From contig NW_025954989.1 of assembly GCF_022376445.1 (NCBI RefSeq), forward strand, positions 356,012 through 420,011: a DNA stretch of 64,000 nucleotides, given 5' to 3'. How positions within the stretch are numbered: position 1 is the first letter of the stretch; each line of letters opens with the position of its first letter. Source of the stretch: Fomitopsis serialis (lineage: Eukaryota > Basidiomycota > Agaricomycetes > Polyporales > Fomitopsidaceae). Of this stretch, positions 21,994 through 34,382 are shown piece after piece. The translations under genes and the position numbers were made by a program. The notes under the pieces are model-generated. The model had not been told where the DNA came from. It ran no database searches and saw only the letters and a list, made by a program, of their open reading frames with translations.

Positions 21994-22760
21994 AATGGAG
22001 TCGATGGTCCTGATTGACGGTGGTCTTGATAGGCCAACTATCACGGTAAGTGCAAATACGACGGGGGAGTGAACCAGCTCAGTACGCACTGGTGCGGGAG
22101 GTTGTGAATAGGCGGAAGCGAAGGCCAGCTATCACTAGGACGTATAAAGTTCAGGACATGGCGCGATAGAAGCAACGATCATGTGCGAAGAACATATCTA
22201 GTAGTACTGCCTGCAATCTGGGTTCACTAGTCTTCCGATACGTGTGGGACTTCGAAAGCGTGGCGTAGCGAATATCAGCGCCACCGATACGAACGCCCGA
22301 AGCAGCTGAGCCGTCCTCAATGAGCATTCTCGTCGTATTGGTGTAATGTGCAGAATCACCAGCCAACATAGACGACGTGTCAATCTGCATAGCACGTTAA
22401 AATCAAGTCATCATTGTGATAGAGCAGGACTTCCTTCGATGCTGCTTGGATGCTGCATACTTACTAAGTAGCCTCTGAGGCGCTGAACACGAATATGCGG
22501 ATCCACGCTAGATCGACGCTGCTATATGATCCCGTTAGTAAAGGTAGAGAAGAAATGGAAAGGTCCGCACGTACCGCGTTCCGGATCGCCTGGAGTCGGT
22601 GGGCACGAACACGAGCAAGACTCTTCACAAGATGCTCCGCTAGACTGCCACGCATATATTCAGTAGGAACAACAAACGGAACTTGCTGCCAGGGAAATGC
22701 TGTTTTGATACGACCGCACAATATGACTTCGGGAGCACATGAGTAAAACACACTCCATGC
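20337..22760 (-). repeat. Inverted segmental duplication, arm A
   Basis: Besides the BTB coding region, about 750 bp upstream (22000-22760) is homologous to 30100-30893. Shared blocks include GGACCATCGACTCCA just before the ATG, CTTCGCTTCC-CACAACCTCCCGCACC, TGCGGACCTTTCCAT, and GTTCGTGCCCACCGACTCC. The upstream block contains remnants of another, unidentified gene (residues such as ARVRAHRL and YATLSKSH) in the same direction, broken by stops in both arms. Confidence 0.8.
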
Positions 22761-24278
22761 TTTTCAGCATCGCATCTTCTGTACGGCAACCGCCCCAACT
22801 GGCAGCATTCAACGGGTCGCGGAGTACCGCAGGAAGCGCATCTCTGCGGCATATGTAGATGCGTTGTAGCCAAATGCTCTCCGGAAGTATGACAGATCGG
22901 ACAGAATCATCGGCAACTCACTTTAACGTCGGAGTCAGAGTCACAGAAGGCGAGACGCCGTAATACATCCCCTGCAAACAGAGTCCGTCCTGAGTCACAT
23001 CGGATGGAACACAGACCGATCCATGTCACCCGTGCACTGCGATCTCAATCCGTCGATGTACCGTCGCTCCTATGACCAGGCACTGTTGCACTCTTCAAGA
23101 CGTGGTCCGATTCCCGTCGCGACGAGCCTGAGACACGCGTGAATGATTTAGTCAATTGTATCACTTATGGCAATGGCACCTTGGATGTGTCCGGAAAGCT
23201 TAACGGCGTAGGAACCGAGTCCGGTGCTTGACCAAGGAGTCCTGAGATGCGTTGGCCACCAATGATACAATGCCACAGGACGCTGCAATCGAGGAGTACA
23301 CACTCACCGGTGTATAGATCGCACATGCATGACGCCCGCGTTTTGCACTAGGCTTTTCGACGTGTCCCGACGTCGACGTCAGCCAGACAGCAACACTTTG
23401 CGGCGCGCCAGGGATGTCCACAATTCAAAGGGCGCGGCCTCACGCTCTGAGTCACGGTGCATCTTGAACGATTCAATGATGCGCCGAACGAGTCCGCTTA
23501 TAGAGGGCGCGGTCACCGTTGTAGAGGTGCCAGCAAGAGCAAGAGCTTGGCAAGAGCCGCGACTCGACCGCGAAGAGAAGTGGAGGCTACACTTCCTCCC
23601 TGCAGAAACTCAATGCACTGTCACGAACCCCACGATAGCTCGCTTTACACAGTCCGTAGTGCAGCTCCTTCGTTGACGAGATGTACATCTATGAAACAAG
23701 ATACCTATGAAGATACAAGCCCGCGCCGACCCGCAAGGGCATACGATACCGATCAATGTCGTGTCATTAAGTGGGGAGAACCACCAGCTGCCCACAAATC
23801 ATACGTCGTCCGACTCGACACACAGTGACAAACAGACAACAGAGCATCAGAGGGAGAGGCAGTACGTAGAACAGATGAGGAGAGACGCGAGTACGAGGAA
23901 GACAACACCGCCGGCGCCTCGTGGTCGACCGCGCGGACGCAAGAGAGACCACGCCCAAGGGTAGAGGGGAACTATGCACGAAGGGTGGGAGGTGGTGTGG
24001 AGGAGGAATTAAGCGATAAGTAACATAACCAAGTTCGGTTCCATGCGACATTGCTGCGTTGGTGCGGGATATCGCGGGCGGCTAATAATGCATATGAGAA
24101 TAAGTGATGGTGCTAGAGGCGAGCATCGGCTGTTCACCCAAACGTGTGGGTAGGGTACGTTGGATGTCGGGGTGTGGTGGTGATAGTGGTGGTGGTACAA
24201 TGCGGTGTGCAAGCAGCAGAGACAACAAGAGATAGAAGCGCGAAGGTAGTGCCGGAGAGAAGCAAGAAGTGCACCTGC
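22761..24278. other. Intergenic, no gene seen
   Basis: About 1.5 kb between arm A and the Reg1-like gene. Several short open frames have no family features. A GGTGGTGATAGTGGTGGTGG stretch lies around 24174-24200. Confidence 0.5.
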
Positions 24279-27200
24279 TCATGTCGTGCCGGTGTTCCAT
24301 ATTGATCCAAGAAGACCTCGCGCGGAAGACACCATGTCAGCGGCGCGCCCAGCGAAAGTGCCATCCTGGCCATCCAGAGACGATCTTGGTGTCCGGTCCT
24401 TCCGAGGAATAGCAATGGGACTGCTCGGCGACATCTCGCCTTCCGCATGAGAGGTCGACGTCACGGTCGTAGGCTGCTGCTCCGACTTCACGAGCGGCGT
24501 GTTCGGAGACGTGATGCTGGCCTTGAGTGTGGTGACGGGCGAGTTGGCAGGTGTCGGATGACTTGATCTCCACTGCTCCTCTTCCTCCGGTATTGGCGAA
24601 GGGATGGGGAGCGGGACACTCGGTCCTGTGTGTACAGCTATTCGAGGGCGCGGCGAGGCAGGGTCATCCTGCGTCTGCGCCGGACGGGCTGTTGACACGC
24701 TCGCTGTTGAGGAACCCGACACAGACGACGGCGGGGATGATGTTTCGTCCCTCGCCTGCGGTACGTCCACGGACGCTGTCGACGAATCACTTCCTTCCCT
24801 CGCGACCCTCGTCGGCGAGTCCACCACACCCGGCGGGCTCACGCTCGCTGCAAGTGCCCTCCCAGTCCTGTCCCTCCCCCGATCACTCTCATCGCCGTCC
24901 ATCCTCCGTCCCCTATCCCGGCCCTTCGCATATGCCACAGCTCCGCCGAGCGCTAGCGCCGATCCGGTCGGCGACAGGAACCCATCGGCGAGCTCGTTCC
25001 CCGGCTCCCTGAACGCTCGCGGTCAGATAGCGACGCACTGCGCGAGAGCGAGCGTCCACGCGACTCGGAGCGCGAGTCCGTCGAGCGTGAGTAGCCGCTC
25101 GACCCTGTGGTCGTCGACCCACTCACGGACCCGCATATCGGCGAAGCGGACGTACGTCCGCGGCACGGGCTGAGGCTCGGTGAGAGTAGCGTGGAATCCG
25201 CGACGTGTGGCGAGAACGATATTTGTGGGTGCGTCGTGCCGACGCGCGGGACGGCACGGGCGCGGTGTGCACGAACGTTGGCGGGTTCGACAGGTCGTCG
25301 CTGCCAATCTGAGACGGGCTGGGTTCCCTGGAACGTTCCGTCCGCTCCTCCATGGCGCCATTGACCTCGTTCACAACGACGACTGGCGTTTCTGGGCTGA
25401 GCGCAGGCGAATATGTGGGAGGCGACTCGATGAGGCCACTACTCCGTCCGACCTGTACGCTCGACGCGCCGCCTTCTGCGTATCTCGCAGGCGCCGCAGC
25501 GGAGTCAACCTTCACGCTCTCCTTGTTACCGTCTTGTGCCGACCACTCCGGGGTGTAGTTCTCGTTGAGAACCGGAGGCCCATCGAAGTAGTCAAACGCA
25601 TCCTCAACCACAGTGTCCATGTGCATAGGCGAATCCGAATATGACTGGTGTGGGAAGAAGTTCCGTGAAGAAACTTCGTACTTGGGGGGTGATGATGATA
25701 TTTGAGGGGGTGGCGGCAGCGCGTTCACGGTGGCGATGGATGGCGAAGCTAATGGTGACCTTGACTCCGGCGAAGGACTCGTCCCGACGCTAAAATACGA
25801 TTCGCGATGGCGATACACGTCCTCCTGCGTCAAGTTCGGCGAGCCCGGCAAGCTATAATTGCTGTTGCTCGGCGGGGCATACACGAGCTCGAGGTCCTTC
25901 GAAACGGGTGTGGGAGGGCCGGGGCCAATGAGGTTGTTGCCGACGCCAGTGCCCTTGAGGAGCGTCGGCGCGATCGGCGCGATAGTGACGTGATCCGCGC
26001 CCATGGAGGCCCTTCGCACTAATGGAGGACGAAAGTGTGGGTGGGGTGTGCGCGGTGCATCAAGGATAAACATGAGCTTACGCGGCTGCGCGCTCACGGC
26101 AGAGGACGTGCGCGAGCGGGACGACGCCGTGCGCATCTCGAGCACGTCGTCTTCGTCATCGTCGTCGTCAGAGTCCGAGTGCATCGTCGACGCGCGAGCG
26201 CGGTAGTACGCGATCGGCCCATCGTCCTCGTCCTCATTCGTCACCTCTGAATCCTCGTCGTACCTGCAACAAACATAAGCATCTTATTACTTACGATGGT
26301 CAAGTTAAACACCACCCACCCATCGTCCCAGCTTATTACGGGCGATCGGCGCGTACCAGAGGCTTGGCGTTTAAGGTCTGGCTTCTCAATCGCGATGCAC
26401 TGCTCCACAAAAGTGTTGAAGCTGATATGCTTCTTCTTCAGGCCCGGGTCGCTCGCCGTGCTGCTCCCGGCGGGCGACTCGCCGTTGATGCTCGAGCCAC
26501 CGCTCAGATCCGGGTCGCTGCTCATCGCTTGTGATGCCTCGCTCGATGTCAGCCCGCTCGTGCTCGACGTTAGCCCGCTCGCGATCGACGCTGCGCGCAC
26601 GACCGTCGCAGACGCGCTTGTGCCCTCTTGCGCGATGATCCGCGGCGGCGAGTCCTTGCGGTGCGCCCGCCCGCGCAGGCTGATGTGCGTGTCGCTCTTC
26701 GTGTGCAGCAGCTGTGGGCGCTTCAGGCTGGGAGTCGAGCCGTGGTCGAGCGCGGCGACGTCCTCCTCGTCGGACTCGCCCTGCTCGAAGAACGGGCTCG
26801 TGGGCAGCGACAGCAGCTGGCTGATGCTGCGGTGCTTGAGGATTGGTTTCTTGGGCTGCGTGACGGGGGCCGGGGTCGCCCTGCCGGTGGCGGCGGAGTG
26901 GATCGCGCTCAGGCTGTTCTGGCGCTGCTTCGCCTGCAGCGTGCGCGACTCGGGGCTGCGCGCGGCCGTCGGGGCCCAGTCTGAGCCGATGTGCAGGGGG
27001 CCGTACAGCCAGGTTACGTCCGAGTCCTTGAGCCTGCGTGCATGCATTGTCAGTCGGGCGCCAAACGCACGAGAACAAGGCGAGGCGGGTGGCCCGCGTG
27101 CGGAGGCGCAGCTGGCCCCCGCACGCTGCATGGAGCGAGTGCGGGGGCTAGCGGGGCAGGGAGAGATACGCACCAATTAAGTGTCTCGGGGCTGATGGTC

Positions 27201-27454
27201 TTTAGCTTGTTCCTCTGCTTCCACCACGTCCGCCAGCTCGCGTTCTCGAGACGGGTGCCGTTCGCGATCGCGTTCTTCTGGCGGGTCATGCTGCGCCACG
27301 ACCGCCAGACGTCCTCTTCGCGCCATTCGTGGGAGAGATAGTCGACCTGGCCCTCGGGGAGGGTGGAGAACGAGGTGTCGTCGGGGGCGGCAGAGTGTGT
27401 GACGGAGACGAGCAGGACGGGGAGGTAGCTCGTCAGGGTTGTGGGCACGGGCAT
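24279..27454 (-). CDS. Reg1-like PP1 regulatory subunit (DUF1752), frame broken
   Basis: Likely the counterpart of yeast Reg1, the targeting subunit that brings protein phosphatase 1 to Snf1/AMPK in glucose repression; cytosolic. Exon 1 is 27454-27174, exon 2 is 27033-26320, exon 3 starts at 26273. The DUF1752 domain spans the first junction at about residues 37-105 (VDYLSHEWREEDVWRSW, ARLENASWRTW-like block, SPETLNW/LKDSDVTWLYGPL). A PP1-binding RVxF-type motif KKHISF at about 294-299 is followed by FVEQCIAIE, a Reg1 hallmark. Then come acidic runs (DSDDDDDEDD), a YDEDSEVTNED patch and a long Ser/Pro/Arg-rich tail ending at 24279. Two frame changes are needed, near 25240 and near 24975 (GGTTCCTGTCG); both have the sense of one missing base. 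Read literally, exon 3 would stop at 25123. Confidence 0.82.
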
Positions 27455-30099
27455 GTGGAAACGGCGGGGAGAGGGAGAGGGAGAAACGAGCTGCTGTGAG
27501 GGCGCTGCTGTACCAACGAGTCCCAGCGCGGTTCCGAGTCGGCGCGGTGATCCCGAGGACGAGAAGACCTAGATGGTTGCTGGCGGTGGGGGAATGATGG
27601 GCGGTAGGTGGGTGGGAGGGTGCGCGGTGCGCTGGAGGTGAGTGCAGGGGCGAAAGGGCTATGTCGAGAAAAAAGACGACATGGATGGTGGTGGGGCGGA
27701 TATGGATAGTTGTCGCCAGTCGAGAGACGGCTCTGGCCGCTGCGACTGTCGCGGGTTCCCGGGAGCGCACGTGCCCCGCCATCGACGGTGTCGGCCACAC
27801 ATTTTCCCAGCCCGGCATCCTGCCGCAACATTGCCTTTCCTGGCCGCCCTCGCCTCCTTTCGCCCGCGCGCTCGTCTCTCCCCCGCCGCCGGCCCATCGA
27901 TGCCTGTGTGCCCTCGCTGCCGTGCATTTTTCGCGGCGGCCTGCTCGCCCCTGTCGCCCGCCTGCGTGTGCGCTGGACCGGGTCGGGCTCGCGGATTTGC
28001 CGAGAATGCCCCATGCCCGGTATGGGCCACACGGCGACAGCTGCACACACGCCCGTACCCAGGAACATCGATCCGGCCACGGATCTCAGCCTCTTCGCAG
28101 TCGCGCGCCATATGCAGCCACAGCTCCGTCCGCCTCTCTTCCTCCGACCCATCGCCCGCGCTTGTCCCGTCCGCATCCAGTGCGCTGCGAGTCCGCACGC
28201 GACACCGCCTGGAGTGAGCGGCGCCGCGTACCTAGTTAGCCAGCCAGCGTGCCTTTGATGTCAGTCGAGTGGCTCTTTCGCGCATTCCGTCCAGCAATCT
28301 CCGTGCCACTGATACCGAATCCACAGTCACCGAGGAACCACCTTCACGAGTTTGACACTTCGGAGCCTGCACCACTGCCCCCGGAGTCAAAACATTCATC
28401 CCGTGGTCCTCCCAATGCGCGCTGATCAGCCATCCATGGCTACAGCCACACCCGATCACTCCATCTCGCGACCCAATCTCACCTAACCCTGCTCGGTGCA
28501 CCGATGCCTATACCACCCGCCAGAGCGACGCTGCCCGCGCGTGACGGCCGCTCTCGTAACTGTCCCCGCCAGCTGACACCGACGCGCAGTTCTCACTGTC
28601 ACCGTGCACGTATCCCCAGCAGCCCGGGAGCATCCTCAGTGCCTCTGCTCGACGGGCTCACACCTCCTGTTTCAGACATGCACGCCCGTATCTTGTGACC
28701 TCCTCATGACTCTCGACTGGACTCGCGCAGCCGAGCATCGAGTCCTCGTTGCGGGGCTGTGGCGGGTCACCCAGCCAGCGTGACCCGCGCTCGCGCCACG
28801 AACCGTCTGTCCTGCCCAAGTCCTGCCTGGACCTGCCAAGTCCGTCGACGCGGGGAACCTCGCTTCTTCGACTGTGGAGATGCGGGGAGGTGGCGTCGGC
28901 CGACGACAGCACCCTCGCGATGCGATCTGTCCCCACACGATGTTCCGAGGACTGCCATCGTGGACCTTCTCATTGCTGCGGTGAGTATGTACACATGCAA
29001 TATGACACCGCGCGCTGATGTGCGGACGCTTCTGCGGGGTTACAGCAACATGACATATGTACACGTCCTGAACGGGCCCAGAGTCTTTCTCTCCCCGTAC
29101 CCTCCACTCGCGTATCAACCTGCAAGTTCAGGCGTTCGATCATCTGCTAGCCTTTCCCCGTATGACGTGCATGTGGGCTCGGTGTGGGTACCGGTGGCTC
29201 GCCGCGAAGCTTCGCTCCGCCATCCGTCCATCAACGCCAATGACTAGTGTCCCGATGGTTGGCGTCGGCACGCCGTCGGGGTGCGTAGGGCAGGACCGGG
29301 TGTCATGCGCGTGCGACGTCGGGGTGGCCTTCGATATTCACGGATGAGCCTGCGGTCCGCGATGGCTGTATCGGTGCCAGGACTCGAGCTCCGGCCGCCA
29401 CCATCCGTGCGCTTTCCTGCATTCAGTCTTTACGCCGGGCATTTCCAGGGTGCCGCTCTCGTTACCACTTGACGTGTTCGTCCGTCTCGTGTCCACGGGC
29501 TCTGTCGTCGCGACGCAGCAAATATAACATGGCGCGGAATCCGGCTGCGACCATCACGAGGACGACAGTTCAATGGAGGATTGAGACCGCAGCGCTCGGG
29601 CGACGCGGATCGGTCTGTGTTCCGTCCGGTGACTCACGATGGGCTCCGTTTGGAGGTGGATGCATTTCGGCGTCTTGGCTTCTTCGACTTCGACTCTGAT
29701 GAGTCTTGAAAGTGAGTTCCCGATATGATTCATATCCATTCTGTCATCATAAGTTACTGCCGGAGAGTGCCTAATTGCAACGGATTTATGTGCCGCAGAG
29801 GTGCGGTTCTTTCTAACAGGTTCGACACAACCCCCACACTAGCGCCGTGTGGAGGGTCTTGGTATGAGACTACAGTTCTTTCGGAATCGAAACGTTAACC
29901 TCGTGACCTGTTGAATGCTGCCGATTGCAATATATATTTGAGAGTGTAATATGTGCTCTCCCTCTCGGGTCCTCATAAGGCTCAAGATGAGGACAGCGAA
30001 CTTCTACAGGGTACCTCTTGCGGGTACACAGCAAGCTCTAACGACACCTCGTGGAATGAAGGGACGAGGTGGCTGAGCTATCTGCGTGGATCACATTGT
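27455..30099. other. Long intergenic region, no gene seen
   Basis: The first about 800 bp (27455-28260) are GC-rich with CT-rich tracts and many overlapping open frames on both strands, none family-like; it is probably the Reg1-like promoter and leader. 28260-30099 holds no recognisable exon, RNA or repeat. Confidence 0.45.
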
Positions 30100-32570
30100 G
30101 TCCTAGTGTACTGATGTATCATTGACAAAGACTTGGAAGTCGTGATTCCGTGCACGTTGCACGACTCGGTGCGATGTGATGCGGTCATGGCAAAACAACA
30201 TCCCCCTGACAGCAAGTTCAGTTTGATGTCCCTACTGAATGCGTGTGTGGTAGGGTTCAGCATAGCTCTCTCGTGAAGGGCTTTGCTAGGGTTCGTGCCC
30301 ACCGACTCCTGTCCATCGATGGAAAACACGGTGCGTGCGGACCTTTCCATCTTTTCGCTACTAAGTAACAAGGTCATACAGTGGCGTCGATCTGGCATGG
30401 ATCCGTACACCCGTGCTTCGAAGCCCTTCACTATGCAGCACCGAATGGTCTGCTCTATCACAATAATCACTTTGTGTCAACGTGGTATGCAGATTGGGAC
30501 ATCGTCTGTCTCATTTGGTGGTGCAGCATATGACACGAGGCGGCCAATGCGACGAGAATGTTCGTTGAGGCCGGCCCAGCTCCTTGGTACCTGCGTATCA
30601 CTGGCGTTGACATTCACTACGCCACGCTTTCGAAGCTCCACATGCGTCGGAAGACCGTGACTGGTGAACCCAGATTGCAGACGGGACTACGAGTACTATA
30701 TGTCCTCCGCACTTGCTTCTATCGCGCCGTGTCCAGAACTTTAACTCGTACCGTAGTAGCTAGCCTTCGCTTCCACCCATCCACAACCTCCCGCACCCGT
30801 GCCTACTCAGCCGTTTCACTCCCCTGTCGTATTTTCACTTATAGGTTTGTAGTTGGCCGATCGAGATCACCAACCAGGACCATCGACTCCACTATGCCAG
30901 TCGTGTAAGTCCTCATGCTTGTAGCCCTATGCATCTTGCGTTCATCAGTGCCTTGCTGATTGCAAGCCACCGACCATACATACAGACGAGACGCCCCTGC
31001 GCCGTTCAACTCTCCCCGCTCCGATATCATCTTGCGGTCCCGCGATAGAGTCGACTATCGGGTGCGCAGCAGTATATTGGCGGAGGCGTCCTCCGTCTTC
31101 GAGGATATGTTCGACATCGCCAGAGAAGCTCCCGTCGAACAATGCCCCAGGAGAGACGGTATTCCTGTCGTACCTGTCACGGAGACAAGCGAGGTCGTGG
31201 ATCTCCTTCTCCGCCTCTGCTACCCTGTTACTACGCCCGTATTCACGTCGCTCTCGCAAGTCAGGGACGTCTTGACGGCTGTGGACAAGTATCTCATGGA
31301 GGGCTTGACAGAGATGATGAAGAGACAGCTCACCGATTTCACGCTCGATGGCGCGCATCCACTGCTTGTCTACATTACAGCATACGCCTATCACTTTGAA
31401 GACGTCGCACGTGTTGCCGCGCAGCGCACCATTGGACAACCCTTACAGGACGTCTATTTCACCGAGCTGGAGGACTTGACGGCGGGCGCATATCATCGGC
31501 TCCTCCAGTTCCACAATGCACGCGATGCCGACGCGCTCCCTGCGATGCCCTTCCTCTGTGCCGAACTACCGCAGGCGTCGACACGGGCACCGTTGACGTC
31601 GTACGACAGGAGGGAGTGGGAGGCCAAGTCATCGTTGCCGTACCCTTTCGGACTGCCTTCTGCCGATCTCAAGCTGCGGGCCCGCGACGGCGTCGAGTTC
31701 AAAGTGCACTCCGACCTCCTGCGGGTTGCTTCGCCCTACTTCCAGCTAACGCTGACCAATGGCTCCCAGTCCATCAAAGGCTCGCAGAGGAGCAGAGACG
31801 GACGTGTAGTTGGCCTCACACTACCCGAACACAGCCGTACGATCGCTGCCATTTTGCAGTACGTCTACCCCGTCGCATGTCCCGAGGCGCCGCCAGACCC
31901 TCAAACAGCGTCTCTGCTACTCCAAGCAGCAAAAAAGTACGAGCTCGTGGCCGCCATCGAGGCGCTGCAGGCAAGATTCCTAGGGTTCGCTGAAACAAGA
32001 CCATTGGTGGTGTATGCCATCGCCTGCGCACATCACTGGGTGCGCGAGGCGAGACACGCCACACTGGTACTGATGCGGACGCCCTTGGACGACTGCTATG
32101 TCGAAGAACTCGAAGCGATTCCGGCTTCGTGCTACTATCACCTACTGCAACACCGCAAGGCCATGGGGGCCCTAGCCCAGACCCTCGCACTAGACCATAT
32201 GATTCCTTACTCCAACGCAGACCAGGGATTGACCAGTGGGATCTTGCCTGACCAGAGGTTTGTGTGGGTGTCCTGCACAGGCTGCACCGCGTACACACTT
32301 CCTCGCGCGTTCTGCAACCCATGGGGATTGCGAAATTGGTGGTGTGAGTGGCTGCTGCAAGTAGCTAAGCTGCTCAACGGTGTACCATGCGGGCAGACCG
32401 TCCTTGATCGACAAGCCATGCGCTGTGCCTTGAAGAACGCGGCCACCTGCAAGACCTGTGGGCCTATTGCGGCATTTCACTTGCAGCAATTCTCCCAGAG
32501 TCTCTCAGCTAAGGTGGACGCTATGCTAGTGGACGAGATGGTGCGTTTTTGGAGCATGTGTTCAGCATGA
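30100..32570 (+). repeat. Inverted segmental duplication, arm B
   Basis: Inverted counterpart of 20337-22760. The homology covers the decayed upstream gene, the promoter and the BTB coding region. The coding part is clearly more similar than the upstream part. Confidence 0.8.
30894..32570 (+). CDS. Tandem BTB/POZ protein, copy B of an inverted pair
   Basis: Predicted 531 residues: an 11-base first coding exon (30894-30904), an 81 bp intron, and exon 2 at 30986-32570. Domain order matches copy A: first BTB (DIILRSRDR, YRVRSSILAEASSVFEDMF, LLLRLCYPV), second BTB (ADLKLRARDG, FKVHSDLLRVASPYFQLTL, ILQYVYPV), Cys-rich tail (VSCTGC, WWCEW, CKTCG). It is nine residues longer overall, mostly in the linkers and in a C-terminal extension FWSMCSA where copy A stops at VRF. 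Both frames are intact, so both copies are likely expressed proteins under constraint. Confidence 0.85.
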
Positions 32571-32635
32571 TTGTACTGATTTGAACGTCGCGAAGTCTCG
32601 AATGATATTCTTATAGGCAAGCTTTCGAACTCCTT

Positions 32636-34382
32636 CTACGGGAGTATTCCGGATCTGGGTGGAGCGTTACTCTGGAATGCTCTCCTGGATGGCAAAAGCT
32701 CTTCATCGGTGTCGGGATCACTGCTGCTCCGCGAATCCATGCCTTCTGCTGCGGGGCTCCCTGTATTGTAGGCGATCGTGCCCGCTAAACTCCCGACCAC
32801 CTGCACGAAACTGAGATCGGATAGCTGCGATGTGCCGGAAGATAGCATGGCTTGAGGCGAGTTCGCTTCATGCAAGTTAAGGTAGAAGCGGGAGAGGAGG
32901 ATCGTCTGAAGTCTGCGCAATGTACGCAATCAAATTGAGTCGCGTCTTAGACGAAACGAGAGGCAACTCACGCATTAGCGATGGGAACGGAAAATGGACT
33001 GGTGGAAGTCTAACTCAAGTATCAAGTAGAAGTCAGCATAATGTGATGCGCAAAGTTTGCAACACCGACAGTAGTCACGAGCAGCAAGGTGTTGACTAGT
33101 TGAAGGACGAAGAAAATGCTGAGTTAAATCAGCTTCAAAGTGTCCTGCTCAGATTTCGTGCAGACTTACACAAAATAAACAGTGCCTGGTAGCGAGCCGT
33201 GGCACGGAAGGTAATAAGTTAGATAAGAACAATGTGTTGACCTCTGAATGACTTCTTACTGACCGTCTCTAAGATTGAGCGTTGTTAAGGGAGTATCAAC
33301 TTCAAGTTGAGCCTCGTTGGCCGTCTTTACCATGTAGACATGCCGCCAGGTCGCTACCAACAGCCATACCTCGGGGATCATAGTGGATGCTTCCCCGGAA
33401 GCAAACACTGGCAACACGGGCAAGAAGTGATCGTTGTCAGTTCATTCCAATCGCAAGTCAAGCGAAACCCTTCCGCACATGGCCTAGAACGCGCATCGTA
33501 GGATTAAAGCTACTTGTCAAGACACAATTCCAGACTGTGAGACGCACCGTTCAATCTTTGTTTTGATGGCCGAAAAGACCATGCAGTCAACGGGGGAAGG
33601 TACAACTGGTGCGATTGCTGTACAGATCTGATACTGGTGATTATTTTAGCTTTGCATGTATGTAAGCAGGCAACGACGAGAGGACGTACCACGTCCAACG
33701 CAGGGATCACCAAGGAAGACAGAGAAATGGCGAATGTAAGAGGCAAGGAACGGTTGCTGATGGCGTAGGCACGCAATGCCATGAATGCTATTCGACATGA
33801 AGGAGATCGCTGTGAGTGGGCAACAACTTGAACAATATCGCCGAGTCTTCACTCACCACCGGTAACGACATGGAACGACACAGCGGCGCAACTTTCAATC
33901 ATATTTGTTACCATGTCGCTGCGTGATAACCTTGTGAATAAGCTTAGCCCAGACCTGTCTAGGTTCAATGTACCTTCTAAAATAATGTCAGTGTTCCGAC
34001 TACCGCGCCAAAGAACTATGCCTTACTCTGCAGCTCGCAAACACAGTGCTCACTATCCCGGTGTACATATACACTGTCGCCGATAGGTGCAATAGCAGAT
34101 ACAGGCCAGTCGTTACTGTGATCCGTTGGCGGCGCCATATGAGATCCACCTCCGACCCGAAGGTGAGACAACGATCATAAGTGTGGATCGCTATGAACAG
34201 AATGAGATTGTCCTGTGCGCTTTCACAGTAGGATTGAACTCACCGCACGCTGCCGTTTCACAGCATCCGACTGAGAACCTGTAGATTGTTGTCTCATTAG
34301 TCGTTCGAGAGAGCACCGAAAGTGGCGCGGCCCACATTGTGTTGAGAAGCGCAATCACCTTCGCCAGCTCCTCTGCCGACAT
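32636..34382 (-). CDS. DUF6533-type multi-pass membrane protein (tentative model)
   Basis: A fungal seven-helix membrane protein of the DUF6533 family, function unknown. Pieces follow in order on the minus strand. The start at 34382 is MSAEELAKVIALL. The DUF6533 hallmark YDRCLTFGSEVDLIWRRR is at about 34180-34125, then LYLLLHLSATVYMYTG. Further exons are about 33940-33845 (IESCAAVSFHVV), 33790-33695 (ALRAYAISNRSLPLTF), about 33645-33500, 33430-33255 (VWLLVATWRHVYMVK, LTTLNLRD), and about 33205-33040 (PGTVYFV, FFVLQLVNTLLLVTT). The C-terminal exon is 32929-32636 (LQTILLSRFYLNL). RAYAISNR and the final SRFYLNL are typical of the family. About eight exons; exact joins were not all resolved, and a stop near 33035 may mark damage. 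Confidence 0.62.

Noticed and set aside
26296..27180. 294-residue open frame on the plus strand
   Set aside because: Antisense shadow of the conserved DUF1752 and PP1-docking exon.
27642..28258. Three long overlapping open frames on the plus strand and two on the minus strand upstream of the Reg1-like gene
   Set aside because: All frames are open because of GC-rich composition; none has domain-like sequence or splice structure.
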